Shown here one piece after another: positions 28,150 to 36,741 of a stretch of DNA of 64,000 nt; positions within the stretch are counted from its first letter, which is position 1, and every line of letters starts with the position of its first letter. The stretch covers positions 280,838 to 344,837 of the forward strand of contig CAIOYC010000008.1 in assembly GCA_903862425.1 (NCBI GenBank), written 5' to 3'. Position numbers and translations under genes: made by a program. The notes under the pieces were generated by a model. The model saw only the letters and a list, made by a program, of their open reading frames with translations. It did no database searches and had not been told where the DNA came from. This stretch comes from an uncultured Caulobacterales bacterium. GTDB taxonomy: Bacteria > Pseudomonadota > Alphaproteobacteria > Caulobacterales > Caulobacteraceae.

Positions 28150-28174
28150 GGAACCGCTCGTGCGAAGGTTGGTT
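28150..28174 (+). promoter_or_regulatory. EcfG-like promoter of the KGG-motif gene
   Basis: GGAAC at 28150-28154 is followed by 16 bases and GGTT at 28171-28174, one base away from the CGTT consensus. A start near 28181 would leave a leader of about 40 bases before the ATG at 28222. The neighbouring phyR promoter and the stress-protein type of the gene raise the likelihood, but the mismatch keeps this a candidate. Confidence 0.55.
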
Positions 28175-28221
28175 CTTAACGGCAACGGCGCCACAGCCCG
28201 GGTAAGAGGAGCAAGACCGCG

Positions 28222-28428
28222 ATGACCCCGCCTACCTCCGCCAGCGGAAAATCCAACAGAGGTTTCGCCTCGATGGATCCAGAGAAACAACGCGCTATCG
28301 CCCGCAAGGGCGGCGAAAGTGTACCCAACGAAAAACGAAGCTTTTCCCAGGATCGCAGCCTAGCAGCAGCAGCGGGCCGCAAGGGTGGTGAAGCGTCGCA
28401 AGGCGCGCGTAAGAAGCCCGATAACTGA
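28222..28428 (+). CDS. KGG-motif general stress protein
   Basis: A 68-residue hydrophilic protein with the repeated KGG motif of the YciG/GsiB-like stress protein group: RGFASMDPEKQRAIARKGGES near residue 13 and AAAAGRKGGEA near residue 50. Such proteins are probably disordered and are induced by general stress in many bacteria. GAGGAGC lies upstream of the ATG. The candidate EcfG promoter 50 bases upstream and the adjoining phyR gene support stress control. Confidence 0.82.
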   Translation: MTPPTSASGKSNRGFASMDPEKQRAIARKGGESVPNEKRSFSQDRSLAAAAGRKGGEASQGARKKPDN

Positions 28429-28460
28429 CCTGGCGGATAGCCGAACGCGTAGTGGGTGGG

Positions 28461-28664
28461 CTACGCGCGGCGAGTGAGAATGGGTTTGCCGCGAACCACG
28501 ACTGCTTTGGCGGGATTGAACAGATCGCCCCGAGTGTAGGCGTCGTCGAGCGCTTCCAATAGGCGATCCAGATCAGTCGGCATCGATTCCGCAGCAGGAG
28601 GTGCGAACCTGTTTTTCAATTCGTTACAAACCGGCGCGAACGCGGGCGAGTTGGAAGTGTCCAT
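28461..28664 (-). CDS. NepR-like anti-sigma factor candidate
   Basis: A 67-residue protein whose central part, VCNELKNRF then ESMPTDLDRLLEALDDA, fits the NepR pattern position by position: hydrophobic residue, Leu and basic residue, aromatic residue, Glu, a hydrophobic residue before Pro, a hydrophobic residue, then LLxxLD. NepR proteins are about 60-70 residues, bind EcfG, and are released by phosphorylated PhyR. The Pro-Asp-Arg of typical NepR is Pro-Thr-Asp here, so it is divergent. ATG 28664 was chosen; 28694 is possible. It lies 143 bp after a histidine kinase on the same strand, not beside an ecfG gene. Confidence 0.5.
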   Translation of the reverse strand: MDTSNSPAFAPVCNELKNRFAPPAAESMPTDLDRLLEALDDAYTRGDLFNPAKAVVVRGKPILTRRA

Positions 28665-28807
28665 GGACTCTTCTGAAAAGCTTCGCTTCCCCATCTCTAT
28701 GACGGCCCCGGGTCCGAACGCAACCGTCCCTATTCTGGAGGGCGCCGAATCTTGATGCAAAAAACGGTCCAAGCGCAGCTGTAGCCGTTGGGCGCCGAAG
28801 ATTTGAG

Positions 28808-30178
28808 CTAAACGCGCGCGTGCGATCGTGAAATCTGCAGCACCGCCCGTAGACCAGGGCCATTGTCTTCGAGGCTGAGTGTTCCATCGTGAAGCTTGGC
28901 GCAGGCGGTGACGATAGCGAGGCCCAGGCCCGAGCCGCCCGTTCCGCGCGCGGGGTCCAGCCGCACGAACCTCTCATGCATGCGTCCGCGATGCTCGCGC
29001 GGCACACCGTGACCGGTATCGGCGACTGTGATCTGGATGCTGGGACCTAGCGTCTCGACCTTCACGGTCACCGCCGCCCCCTCCCCCGCATATATGGCTG
29101 CGTTATGTAATAGGTTGCCGATCGCCTGACGCAGCAGGGCCTCATGCACCAGGGCGATCGCCGGCGCGCCCAGGTCCTCGGACAGGGACTGGCCCGCGTC
29201 CTCAATGATCGGGGTGAAGAAGTCCGCGACCTCTTCCACCAGGGCGGCCACGTCGACCGGCTGCATCATTTCGCGCGAAAGGCCGGTCTCCGCGCGGGCG
29301 ATGTCGAGCATGGCGGAGAAGGTCGCGAGCACATGGTCCACCTGACTATGGGCGTCCTCGATGGCGTCGAGACGCTCGGCCTCGGTGGCGCCATCATAGA
29401 GGGCGCGGGCCAGTGCACCTTTCATCCGCGTCAGGGGCGAGCGCAGGTCGTGGGCGAGGCTGTCGGTCACGGTGCGCATACCGGTCATCAGTTCCTCGAT
29501 GCGCTCCAGCATGGCGTTGAGCGAGGCGGCGACACGGCCGAAGGGGTCGTTCGGGTTGGCGACGGGTGTACGGGCTGAAAGGTCGCCGGCCGCGATGCGT
29601 TCGGCGGTGAGGGCGATGGCGTCCACCCGCTGCAGGATGCGCGCATTGACGATATAACCGGCCACGAACCCCGCCACCGCGACGATCAGGAAGGCGGCGG
29701 CGAAACCTTCCAGGATCGAGCGTTCGAAGCGGCGGATGTTGGAGCGGTCGCGCCCCACCACCAAGCGCGAACCATCCGGCATGACCGTGGTCACCACATG
29801 GATGCTGGCAGGATCAGTCCCGTGAACGCGCACCAGCCGCCAGTCTGCATCGGTGAAGCCCGGCTCGTAGCGCATCAGGTCGCCGGCAAGGGGGGCGCCG
29901 CTCTCGCTGAACAGGCCATAGCGCTCTCCCCCTGCCGAAAAGCGCGCCCGACGCGCCACGGAGGAGACCAGGGTTGCCAAGCCCTGCTCCTGATCCACCT
30001 CGGCCAACAGATCGCGCTCGGCCAGGGCCTCGGCTCGCTCGCGCTGGGTGATGATGCTGCCGCCTGTTCGATAGACCACCACTAGGGCCGCCGCGCTCGC
30101 CGCCAGCACCAGCAGCACCGCCAGGGTCACGAAGGTGGTGGGAGCCAGTCTGCGCAGATGTCCGAGCGGCGAAGCCAC
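28808..30178 (-). CDS. sensor histidine kinase (HAMP/HisKA)
   Basis: A 456-residue inner-membrane kinase. Membrane segments at about 13-36 and 157-178 enclose a periplasmic domain of about 120 residues; HAMP follows, then HisKA with SLAHDLRSPLTR (His about 243) and the ATPase domain with IGNLLHNAAIY, DTGHGVPREH and GSGLGLAIV. The GTG at 30178 follows the regulator stop by 2 bp with GAGGCG upstream, so the two genes are coupled. It is a HisKA type, not the HisKA_2/HWE type of known PhyR kinases. The signal is unknown. Confidence 0.88.
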   Translation of the reverse strand: MASPLGHLRRLAPTTFVTLAVLLVLAASAAALVVVYRTGGSIITQRERAEALAERDLLAEVDQEQGLATLVSSVARRARFSAGGERYGLFSESGAPLAGDLMRYEPGFTDADWRLVRVHGTDPASIHVVTTVMPDGSRLVVGRDRSNIRRFERSILEGFAAAFLIVAVAGFVAGYIVNARILQRVDAIALTAERIAAGDLSARTPVANPNDPFGRVAASLNAMLERIEELMTGMRTVTDSLAHDLRSPLTRMKGALARALYDGATEAERLDAIEDAHSQVDHVLATFSAMLDIARAETGLSREMMQPVDVAALVEEVADFFTPIIEDAGQSLSEDLGAPAIALVHEALLRQAIGNLLHNAAIYAGEGAAVTVKVETLGPSIQITVADTGHGVPREHRGRMHERFVRLDPARGTGGSGLGLAIVTACAKLHDGTLSLEDNGPGLRAVLQISRSHARV

Positions 30179-30180
30179 CG

Positions 30181-30864
30181 TCAGGGCGCCTCGGAAAGGC
30201 GGTAACCTACCCCTCGCAGCGTATGCAGCAACGGCGTCGGATAGCCGTCGTCGAGCTTCTTGCGCAGGCGCGAGATGTGGGTGTCGATGATCGAGGTGTG
30301 CGGGTCGAAGCGGTAGTCCCACACCTGCTCCAAGAGCATGGTGCGGGTCACCACCCGGTCCTTGTTGCGCAGGAAGTATTCGAGCAGCTTGAATTCGCGG
30401 GGCAATAGGTCGAGCGCCTTGCCCGAACGGGTGACCTTCCGGCTCAGCAGATCCATCACCACGTCGGCGCAGCGCAGCACCGTCTCCACCGCCTTGCCGC
30501 CGCGCCGCCGGATCAGGTTCTCCAGCCGGGCGTGCAGCTCGGAAAAGCCGAACGGCTTGGTGAGGTAGTCGTCGCCTCCGGCGCGCAGGCCCGAGACCCG
30601 CTCGTCCATGTGCGCCAGGGCGGAGAGGATCAGGATCGGCGTTTCCACCCCCCCGGCGCGCAGGGCCTTGACCACCGATAGGCCATCCATGCCCGGCAGC
30701 ATCCGGTCCATGATGACCGCGTCGAAGGCCGAGGACGAGGCGAGGTAGAGCCCATCGCGCCCGTCGCCCACGTGCTCGACCGTGAAGCCCGCCTCGCGCA
30801 GGCCCTTGGCCACATAGTCGGCCGTGTCGGCATCGTCCTCGACCAGCAGAACCCGACCGCTCAT
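30181..30864 (-). CDS. OmpR-family response regulator
   Basis: A 227-residue regulator: receiver with LLVEDDADT, phosphoacceptor Asp near 53 in VIMDRMLPGMDG and Lys in YLTKPFG, then the winged-helix domain with LPREFKLLEYFLRN, RTMLLEQVWDYRFDP and LRGVGYRL, which closely fits the QseB/PmrA-like group. The ATG at 30864 has GGAG upstream; a TTG at 30879 is the alternative. The first gene of a kinase operon, divergent from the dicarboxylate symporter. Confidence 0.9.
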   Translation of the reverse strand: MSGRVLLVEDDADTADYVAKGLREAGFTVEHVGDGRDGLYLASSSAFDAVIMDRMLPGMDGLSVVKALRAGGVETPILILSALAHMDERVSGLRAGGDDYLTKPFGFSELHARLENLIRRRGGKAVETVLRCADVVMDLLSRKVTRSGKALDLLPREFKLLEYFLRNKDRVVTRTMLLEQVWDYRFDPHTSIIDTHISRLRKKLDDGYPTPLLHTLRGVGYRLSEAP

Positions 30865-31014
30865 TCGTATTGTCTCCAACCGATTGCCTTACCGCTAGGC
30901 ACGGAATGCGGCGGCGTGCAGGCCCTGGCCTTGAAACCCTGTAAGCCTAACCGTGAGCTTGCGCACGCCCCTGCAAACAGCGAAGGATCGACCACCCTCG
31001 GGCCGGGAGCTTCC

Positions 31015-32280
31015 ATGTCGCGCAACTTCACCCTGTTCATCGTCGCCGGCATGGTGCTCGGCCTGATCGCCGGGGCCCTCGTCAACGCCAACATCCACGA
31101 TCCCCAGGCGCTGAAGGATGCGGCAGGCTATTTCACCCTGATCACCGACATCTTCCTGCGCCTGATCAAGATGATCATCGCGCCCCTGGTGTTCTCGACC
31201 CTGGTCTCGGGCATCGCCCATATGGGCCAGGGCGCGGCGGTGGGGCGGGTGGGGCTTAAGACCCTCGGCTGGTTCCTCACCGCTTCGGTGGTGTCTTTGC
31301 TGCTCGGCGTCGGCATGGTCAGCCTGCTGCAGCCGGGGGCGGGGCTTCACCTGACCCCGCCCGCCGCGAGCGCGGCGGTGGCGGGCGTGCAGTCGAACCT
31401 GTCGCTGAAGGAGTTCATGGCCCACGTCTTCCCGACCTCCCTGGCCGACGCCATGGCCAAGAACGAGATCCTGCAGATCGTGGTCTTCTCGGTCTTCGCC
31501 GGCAGCGCCATGGCGGCGCTGGGCGAGAAGGCGGCGGGCCTGCTCAGCCTGATCGAACAGCTGGCGCAGGTGATGCTGAAGATCACCAACTACGTCATGC
31601 GCCTGGCCCCCATCGCGGTCTTCGCCGCCATCGCCGCCACGGTGGCGACACAAGGGCTCGGCATCATCGCCACCTATGCGGCCTTCGTGGGCGGCTTCTA
31701 CGGCTCGCTGGTGCTGCTGTGGTGCCTCCTGCTGTTCGCCGGCTTCCTGGTGGTGCGCGGACGGATCGGCGGACTGATGCAGGCGATCCGCCAGCCGGCC
31801 CTCCTGGCCTTCTCCACCGCCACCTCCGAGGCCGCCTATCCGCGTACCCTGGAGGAGCTGGAGGCCTTCGGGGTCTCCAAGCGCGTAGCCAGCTTCGTGC
31901 TGCCGCTGGGCTATTCGTTCAACCTCGACGGCTCGATGATGTACTGCACCTTCGCCAGCCTGTTCATCGCCCAGGCCTATGGCATCCACCTCACCGTGGG
32001 CCAGATCGCCACCATGGTGCTGATGCTGATGGTAACCTCCAAGGGCATCGCCGGGGTGCCGCGCGCCTCGCTGGTGGTGATCGCCGCCACCCTGCCCGCC
32101 TTCCACATCCCCGAGGCGGGGATCGCCCTGGTGCTCGGCGTCGACCACTTCCTCGACATGGGCAGAAGCGCGACCAATGTGATCGGCAACTCGGTCGCCG
32201 CCGCGGCGGTGGGGGCCTGGGAGGGTGAGCTCGGGCCGCCGCGCGGACCTTTGGAAGCGGTCGATCTGCCGACCGCCTGA
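31015..32280 (+). CDS. dicarboxylate/amino acid:cation symporter (DAACS)
   Basis: A 421-residue inner-membrane symporter of the GltP/DctA family, importing C4-dicarboxylates or acidic amino acids. Signatures: STATSEAAYPRTLEE as the reentrant-loop serine motif, YSFNLDGSMMYC as the NLDG motif, SKGIAGVPRAS and DHFLDMGRSATNVIG near the C-terminus. Multiple hydrophobic segments cover most of the length. A GGAG lies before the ATG. The divergent two-component pair could regulate it, as DctBD-like systems do, but the kinase and regulator are OmpR rather than NtrC type, so this is only a guess. Confidence 0.88.
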   Translation: MSRNFTLFIVAGMVLGLIAGALVNANIHDPQALKDAAGYFTLITDIFLRLIKMIIAPLVFSTLVSGIAHMGQGAAVGRVGLKTLGWFLTASVVSLLLGVGMVSLLQPGAGLHLTPPAASAAVAGVQSNLSLKEFMAHVFPTSLADAMAKNEILQIVVFSVFAGSAMAALGEKAAGLLSLIEQLAQVMLKITNYVMRLAPIAVFAAIAATVATQGLGIIATYAAFVGGFYGSLVLLWCLLLFAGFLVVRGRIGGLMQAIRQPALLAFSTATSEAAYPRTLEELEAFGVSKRVASFVLPLGYSFNLDGSMMYCTFASLFIAQAYGIHLTVGQIATMVLMLMVTSKGIAGVPRASLVVIAATLPAFHIPEAGIALVLGVDHFLDMGRSATNVIGNSVAAAAVGAWEGELGPPRGPLEAVDLPTA

Positions 32281-32402
32281 CCTATTCGACCCTGAACCTG
32301 TCCTCAGGATCGCCATGAAGAGCGACCGAGCCGCGCCCCATCTTTTTTGGCGCAAAAAGCGCCGAGCGGGTACGTGCGCGCCTGTAAGACTCCGGTGCGC
32401 CT

Positions 32403-32495
32403 GGACAGTCCAGACTGTCCAGACCGCCGAAACTTCATGGTCGACTCAAAGGCTTAAGGCGCTGGACGGTAGCGAAATACCGTCCAGACTGTCCA
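32403..32495. repeat. inverted and direct repeats in a 398-bp intergenic gap
   Basis: The gap 32281-32678 holds no gene that I can support. It has GGACAGTC-CA-GACTGTCC (32403-32420), a perfect 10-bp inverted repeat CTGGACGGTA-GCGAAA-TACCGTCCAG (32462-32487), and a 14-bp direct copy GTCCAGACTGTCCA at 32408-32421 and 32482-32495, one copy in each element. No T-run follows, so these are not simple terminators. A regulator binding region or an RNA hairpin is possible. The rest of the gap shows nothing I recognise. Confidence 0.6.
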
Positions 32496-32678
32496 CCTGC
32501 CGCCGACCCCATCCGTCCGCATAGCAAAGCCCGCTATCCCCATATGGCGCAGGCCAGGCGACGCGCCGGGTCGCGCTATCGTGCAATTGTCAAAGACCCC
32601 GAGGCGCGTCCGAAAGGCCGCCTAGACTCCATTCTAACCCCGTGGATAAGGCCGGGGAGAAGTTCACCCGAAAAATTT

Positions 32679-34163
32679 TCAGTACTGGCCGTACCGCCCC
32701 GCCACCGAGCGAAGCAGCGCGGCGGAGTCATAGCCGACGCCGTCCTTGAACACGATCTCCACATTCTCGATGTCGGTGATCGCCCTGGTCGGATCGCCCT
32801 TGACGATCACGAGGTCGGCGTCCTTGCCAGCGGCCACCGTACCGATGCGGCTGTCGAGGCCGAGATAGACGGCCCCGTTCAGGGTGGCGATCTTCACCGC
32901 TTCCGTCGGCGTGAACCCGGCTTCGACCAGAAGCTCCACCTCACGCAGGTCGCCGAAGCCGGGGATCACCCCGCCATTGCCGGTCGGGTCGGGGCCGGCC
33001 ATCAGCAGGCCGCCCGCCGCCACGAACTTGCGCTCCAGCCCCATGTCGTTCTTCAGGCTGGTAAAGGCGCCCGCCATGCGCTCGCGCGGCACGGTGTTGG
33101 TGCGATTGCGGGCATAGAGGTAGTCGGTCCGGGCCTCCGGCGAGAGTACCGCCATGGCCTTAGGCCACAACGGCGCATGGCCGGGCACGCTCTGTTCGAA
33201 CACCGGCAGGGTCGAGGTGATGGCTACGTGCCGGGCGACGAGATCCTTGATCAGCGCCTCGGCGGCGGGGCTGGCCGGATCCATGGCGAGCAGGGTCGGA
33301 CCGCCGGTCGTGGAGGGGCAAAGGTCGGGCTGCTTGCCGGGATCGAGCTGGGTATTGACCCAGAACCCATGCTCCAGATTGTCGATGCCGAGGGCGGCGG
33401 CTTCGGGATAGGTGACGGCGCACAGGTGCCCGGTGACCTTCAGCCCCCGCTTGTGCGCCTCGACGATGGCCGCGCCGAGCTCCGCGCGGGTGATGTTCAT
33501 GTAGGCCTTGAACGAGGTCACGCCCTGTTCGGCCCAGTAGGCGACCGTGCGGCGCGCATCGTCCGCATCCTTCAGCTGGTGCATCTGGATAAAGGGCGAG
33601 TTCGGCCCTTCCAGATACGGACCGGTGACGTCCATATGGGGCCCCGGCAGGGCGCCGAGGTCGATCTGACGCTTCACGTTGAGGTCGGTATAGGGCTCCA
33701 CCGAGCCGGTGGTGCGAAGGGTGGTGACCCCGTTGGCCAGATAGAGCCGGGGCGAGGAGAACGGCATCTGCGGCACCACCAGCGGCGGCTCCGAATGCAT
33801 GGCGGCGTCGAGATTGGGCCGGGCGATATAGTACTGATGGTCGTGCATGCCGACGAGGCCGGGCATGACCGTATAGCCCTTCAGGTCCAGCACCTGCGCG
33901 CCCACAGGAACGCTCCCCTGCCCCACCGAGACGATCTTGCCGCCGTCGAGCACGATGGTCTGGTCCTCGCTCGCGGGGCCGCCCGTGCCGTCGATCACCC
34001 GCGCGTGGGTCAGCGCCACCTTTCCGGCGGGAACCTTCACATAGGGCAGAACCGCCGGACCGGGCGCGGCGGGCGGTGGCAGCAGGATCGGCTCCAGCGG
34101 CCCTGCCACGGCGGCGCCCGCCAGGGTCAGGAGACTCGTTGTGATCGCCAATAGTCTGCGCAT
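32679..34163 (-). CDS. secreted amidohydrolase family protein
   Basis: A 494-residue exported metallohydrolase: signal peptide (residues 1-20, RRLLAITTSLLTLAGAAVAG), then the amidohydrolase start VIDGTGGPASEDQTIVLDGGKIVSV, the metal motif PGLVGMHDHQYY (HxH-like), KVTGHL with a His, NLEHGFW with a His, and AGPDPTGN with an Asp. The last part, LGLDSRIGTVAAGKDADLVIVKGDP, is the usual end of imidazolonepropionase/dipeptidase-like members. Substrate unknown. It is 6 bp downstream of scpB, at the end of the operon. Confidence 0.85.
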   Translation of the reverse strand: MRRLLAITTSLLTLAGAAVAGPLEPILLPPPAAPGPAVLPYVKVPAGKVALTHARVIDGTGGPASEDQTIVLDGGKIVSVGQGSVPVGAQVLDLKGYTVMPGLVGMHDHQYYIARPNLDAAMHSEPPLVVPQMPFSSPRLYLANGVTTLRTTGSVEPYTDLNVKRQIDLGALPGPHMDVTGPYLEGPNSPFIQMHQLKDADDARRTVAYWAEQGVTSFKAYMNITRAELGAAIVEAHKRGLKVTGHLCAVTYPEAAALGIDNLEHGFWVNTQLDPGKQPDLCPSTTGGPTLLAMDPASPAAEALIKDLVARHVAITSTLPVFEQSVPGHAPLWPKAMAVLSPEARTDYLYARNRTNTVPRERMAGAFTSLKNDMGLERKFVAAGGLLMAGPDPTGNGGVIPGFGDLREVELLVEAGFTPTEAVKIATLNGAVYLGLDSRIGTVAAGKDADLVIVKGDPTRAITDIENVEIVFKDGVGYDSAALLRSVAGRYGQY

Positions 34164-34169
34164 GCTCGC

Positions 34170-34805
34170 CTATCCCTCGCCGATCTGGTCCTGGTAGAAT
34201 TCCGGAGTGTCGCCCGGCTCCAGCGGATCCTCGTCATCGACTTCGCCAAGGCTGGGCGGAGCGATGAGGTCGGCGGGCAGGTCCATACCGAGCAGGCCGG
34301 AGGCCTTGAGCTCCTGGGCGCCTGGCAGGTCGTTCAGGCCCGCCAGGCCGAAATGCTCGAGGAAGGCGTCGGAGGTGCCATAGGTGATGGGACGGCCTGG
34401 CGTACGGCGGCGTCCGCGCATGCGCACCCAGCCGATCTCCAGCAAGAGGTCGAGGGTGCCCTTGGACAGACCCACTCCCCTGATCGCCTCGATGTCGGCG
34501 CGGGTCACCGGCTGGTGGTAGGCGATGATGGCCAGGGTCTCCATGGCGGCGCGCGACAAACGCCGCTCCACCTCCCGCTCCTCCACCATCAGGGCCGACA
34601 GATCCTCCGCCGTGCGAAAACGCCAGCGCCCAGCCACGCAGTCGAGCTCGACCCCGCGACCCGCATAGCGCACCTGCAGGGCCGCGATGGCGGTCTCCAC
34701 CTCGGCGCCCTCCGGCAAGCGGCGCGCGAGGTCGGCCAGGCTCAAAGGTTCGGCCGCCGCGAACAGCAGCGCCTCCACCTGGCGTTCGACGAATGACGCG
34801 TCCAT
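34170..34805 (-). CDS. scpB: SMC-Scp complex subunit ScpB
   Basis: ScpB is a winged-helix dimer that joins ScpA and SMC in the condensin-like complex for chromosome folding. The 211-residue protein has the family motifs EALLFAAAEPLSLADLA, a winged-helix AMETLAIIAYHQPVTRADIEAIRGV and the YGTSDAFLEHFGL segment. The C-terminus is acidic. It lies 13 bp after scpA. Confidence 0.93.
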   Translation of the reverse strand: MDASFVERQVEALLFAAAEPLSLADLARRLPEGAEVETAIAALQVRYAGRGVELDCVAGRWRFRTAEDLSALMVEEREVERRLSRAAMETLAIIAYHQPVTRADIEAIRGVGLSKGTLDLLLEIGWVRMRGRRRTPGRPITYGTSDAFLEHFGLAGLNDLPGAQELKASGLLGMDLPADLIAPPSLGEVDDEDPLEPGDTPEFYQDQIGEG

Positions 34806-34818
34806 GGCCCCTTATAGC

Positions 34819-35655
34819 TCAGGCGGCTTCAAACAGCTCGCCCGGCCGGCGGCGGAGGTAGATTTCCGCGAAGGCCTCGCGCTGCTGGGCTTCCAGTTCG
34901 CCCTCTTTCACCAGCTCCAGCCCGGCGGAAAGGGTGGAGGCGAGGTAGGAGGCGCGGGTCGGGCCGCCCTCCAGCTCCCCCAGACTGCCGGGCGTGGGCG
35001 CAACGCCGCCGAGCGTAGCCCAGCCGCGCACCTCGGCCATCACGTGGCGCAGGCGGTCGCGGGCGTCCTCCAGCGGATAGGCCTCGATACGGCGGGTGGG
35101 ATCATAGCGGCGGCCCGCCACCCGCTTTCTCTGATCGGCATAGGCCCGGACGAGGGCGTAGAGATCAGCGTCGTAGCGATGCTCGGAGCGGATGGTCGCC
35201 GCCTCCGGATCGCCACGACCGAAAACGTCGCGCCCGGTGCGGGGGAGCGCCATCAGGGCCTCGCTCATCCGGCGCATGGCGTCGAGCTTGGCCAGGCGAA
35301 AGGCAAGCCCCGCGGCCATGTCGCCCGCATCCGGCTCATCCTTGCCGCGCTTCTCCGCCTTGGGCAGCAACAGGCGCGACTTCAGGTAGGTGAGCCAGGC
35401 GGCCATGACGAGATAGTCGGCAGCCAGGGCGAAGCGGCGTTGGCGCGCGTCGCGCACGAAGGCCAGGTACTGCTCGGCCAGTTTGGAGATCGACAGCTTG
35501 AGGAGGTCGACCTTCTGCGCGCGGGCCAGGGCCAGAAGCACGTGCAGTGGTCCCTCGAACCCGTCGAGGTCGAGGATCAGGGCCTCCCCGTCTTCGGCCG
35601 CGCCCTGGGCGGCGTCGAAGTCGAGGCTCTGCTGAAAGGGTTGTGGGGCAGCCAT
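34819..35655 (-). CDS. scpA: SMC-Scp complex subunit ScpA
   Basis: ScpA is the kleisin that bridges the SMC heads. It is about 278 residues; the N-terminal kleisin helix LDGFEGPLHVLLALARAQKVDLLKLSI is a clear match, followed by YLVMAAWLTYLKSRLLLP. The C-terminus ends FAEIYLRRRPGE, which fits the winged-helix end. The ATG at 35655 lies 4 bp after the nagZ stop; the frame is open further upstream only through nagZ. Confidence 0.92.
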   Translation of the reverse strand: MAAPQPFQQSLDFDAAQGAAEDGEALILDLDGFEGPLHVLLALARAQKVDLLKLSISKLAEQYLAFVRDARQRRFALAADYLVMAAWLTYLKSRLLLPKAEKRGKDEPDAGDMAAGLAFRLAKLDAMRRMSEALMALPRTGRDVFGRGDPEAATIRSEHRYDADLYALVRAYADQRKRVAGRRYDPTRRIEAYPLEDARDRLRHVMAEVRGWATLGGVAPTPGSLGELEGGPTRASYLASTLSAGLELVKEGELEAQQREAFAEIYLRRRPGELFEAA

Positions 35656-35659
35656 CGCC

Positions 35660-36712
35660 CTAGGATGTGGTGAGTCGTTCCGTGGGATCGACCCCGATGG
35701 CGCCTTGCCCACTGAAAGCTTCCGAAAAGCGGGCGCGAGCCTCCCCTTCGTCAAGGGGTTCGGGGCGGCGGACGATGCGAGCAAGGGCCGCTTCGGCTCG
35801 CGATGCAGCCTTCCCCTTCAGCCGGCCGGTGGCGGTGGCGATCTCCACCATCTCCGCCATGACGCCATTGCAGTGGAGAACCACGTCGCAGCCGGCGCGC
35901 AGCGACGTTCTGGTACGATCCGCCAGCGAGCCGGACAGGGCCTTCATCGACAGGTCGTCGGACATGATCAGGCCGCCGAAGCCCAGCCGCTCGCGGATCA
36001 GCCTGATGGCTTTCTTCGACGTGGTGGCCGGATGCTTTCTGTCGATGGCGCGATAGACCACGTGGGCGGTCATGGCCATCGGCATGTCTGAGAGCGCCTC
36101 GAAGGGCGGAAAGTCCACCGCCTCCAACGCCTCCAGCGTGGCGTCCACCACCGGCAGGTCGTGGTGGCTATCGGCGGTGGAGCGGCCGTGGCCGGGGATA
36201 TGCTTGATGATGGGCAGGACGCCGCCGGCGATCATGCCCTCGGCCATGGCGCGGCCCAGGCGGATCACGCTCTCCACCGTGGCGCCATAGGCCCGATCGC
36301 CGATCACGTCGTGGGCGCCGGGCTGGGGCACGTCGAGCACGGGCACGCAGTCGACATTGATCCCGAGGCGGGCGAGGTCCGCCGCCATCAACCGTCCGCC
36401 GAGCCGGGCCAGCGCCTGGCCGACCACCGGATCGTTGGCGGCATGGTCGGCATAGGCGCGGCCGGTGGGGTATTTGGGCCAGTGGGGTGGGCCAAGACGC
36501 TGCACCCGTCCGCCCTCCTGGTCGATCAGGACCGGGGCTGTAGTATCGTCGATGCTCTCGCGCAGGGCCTGGACCAGGGCGCGGACCTGATCCGGTGTCT
36601 CCACATTGCGACGGAACAGGATGAAGCCCCAAGGTCGCTCGGCCGCGAAAAAGGCGCGCTCCTCGGGCGTCAGGACCGGCCCGGAACAGCCGAAGATGAC
36701 GGCCTTAGTCAT
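35660..36712 (-). CDS. nagZ: beta-N-acetylhexosaminidase
   Basis: NagZ removes GlcNAc from anhydro-muropeptides in cell-wall recycling in the cytosol; in many bacteria it influences AmpC induction. The GH3 hallmarks are present: IKHIPGHGRSTADSHHDLPVV with the conserved His-Asp dyad, and the catalytic Asp in IMSDDLSMKAL. The 350-residue length is normal. It lies between the SPOR gene and scpA; the order SPOR-nagZ-scpA-scpB is conserved in many Alphaproteobacteria. Confidence 0.93.
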   Translation of the reverse strand: MTKAVIFGCSGPVLTPEERAFFAAERPWGFILFRRNVETPDQVRALVQALRESIDDTTAPVLIDQEGGRVQRLGPPHWPKYPTGRAYADHAANDPVVGQALARLGGRLMAADLARLGINVDCVPVLDVPQPGAHDVIGDRAYGATVESVIRLGRAMAEGMIAGGVLPIIKHIPGHGRSTADSHHDLPVVDATLEALEAVDFPPFEALSDMPMAMTAHVVYRAIDRKHPATTSKKAIRLIRERLGFGGLIMSDDLSMKALSGSLADRTRTSLRAGCDVVLHCNGVMAEMVEIATATGRLKGKAASRAEAALARIVRRPEPLDEGEARARFSEAFSGQGAIGVDPTERLTTS

Positions 36713-36741
36713 GGAAAGCCGGGATCAGAACCCGCCGCACC

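Noticed and set aside
32355..32369. GGCGC-AAAAA-GCGCC hairpin as a terminator
   Set aside because: No T-run on the strand of the upstream gene follows the stem; the A-loop makes it look more like one than it is.
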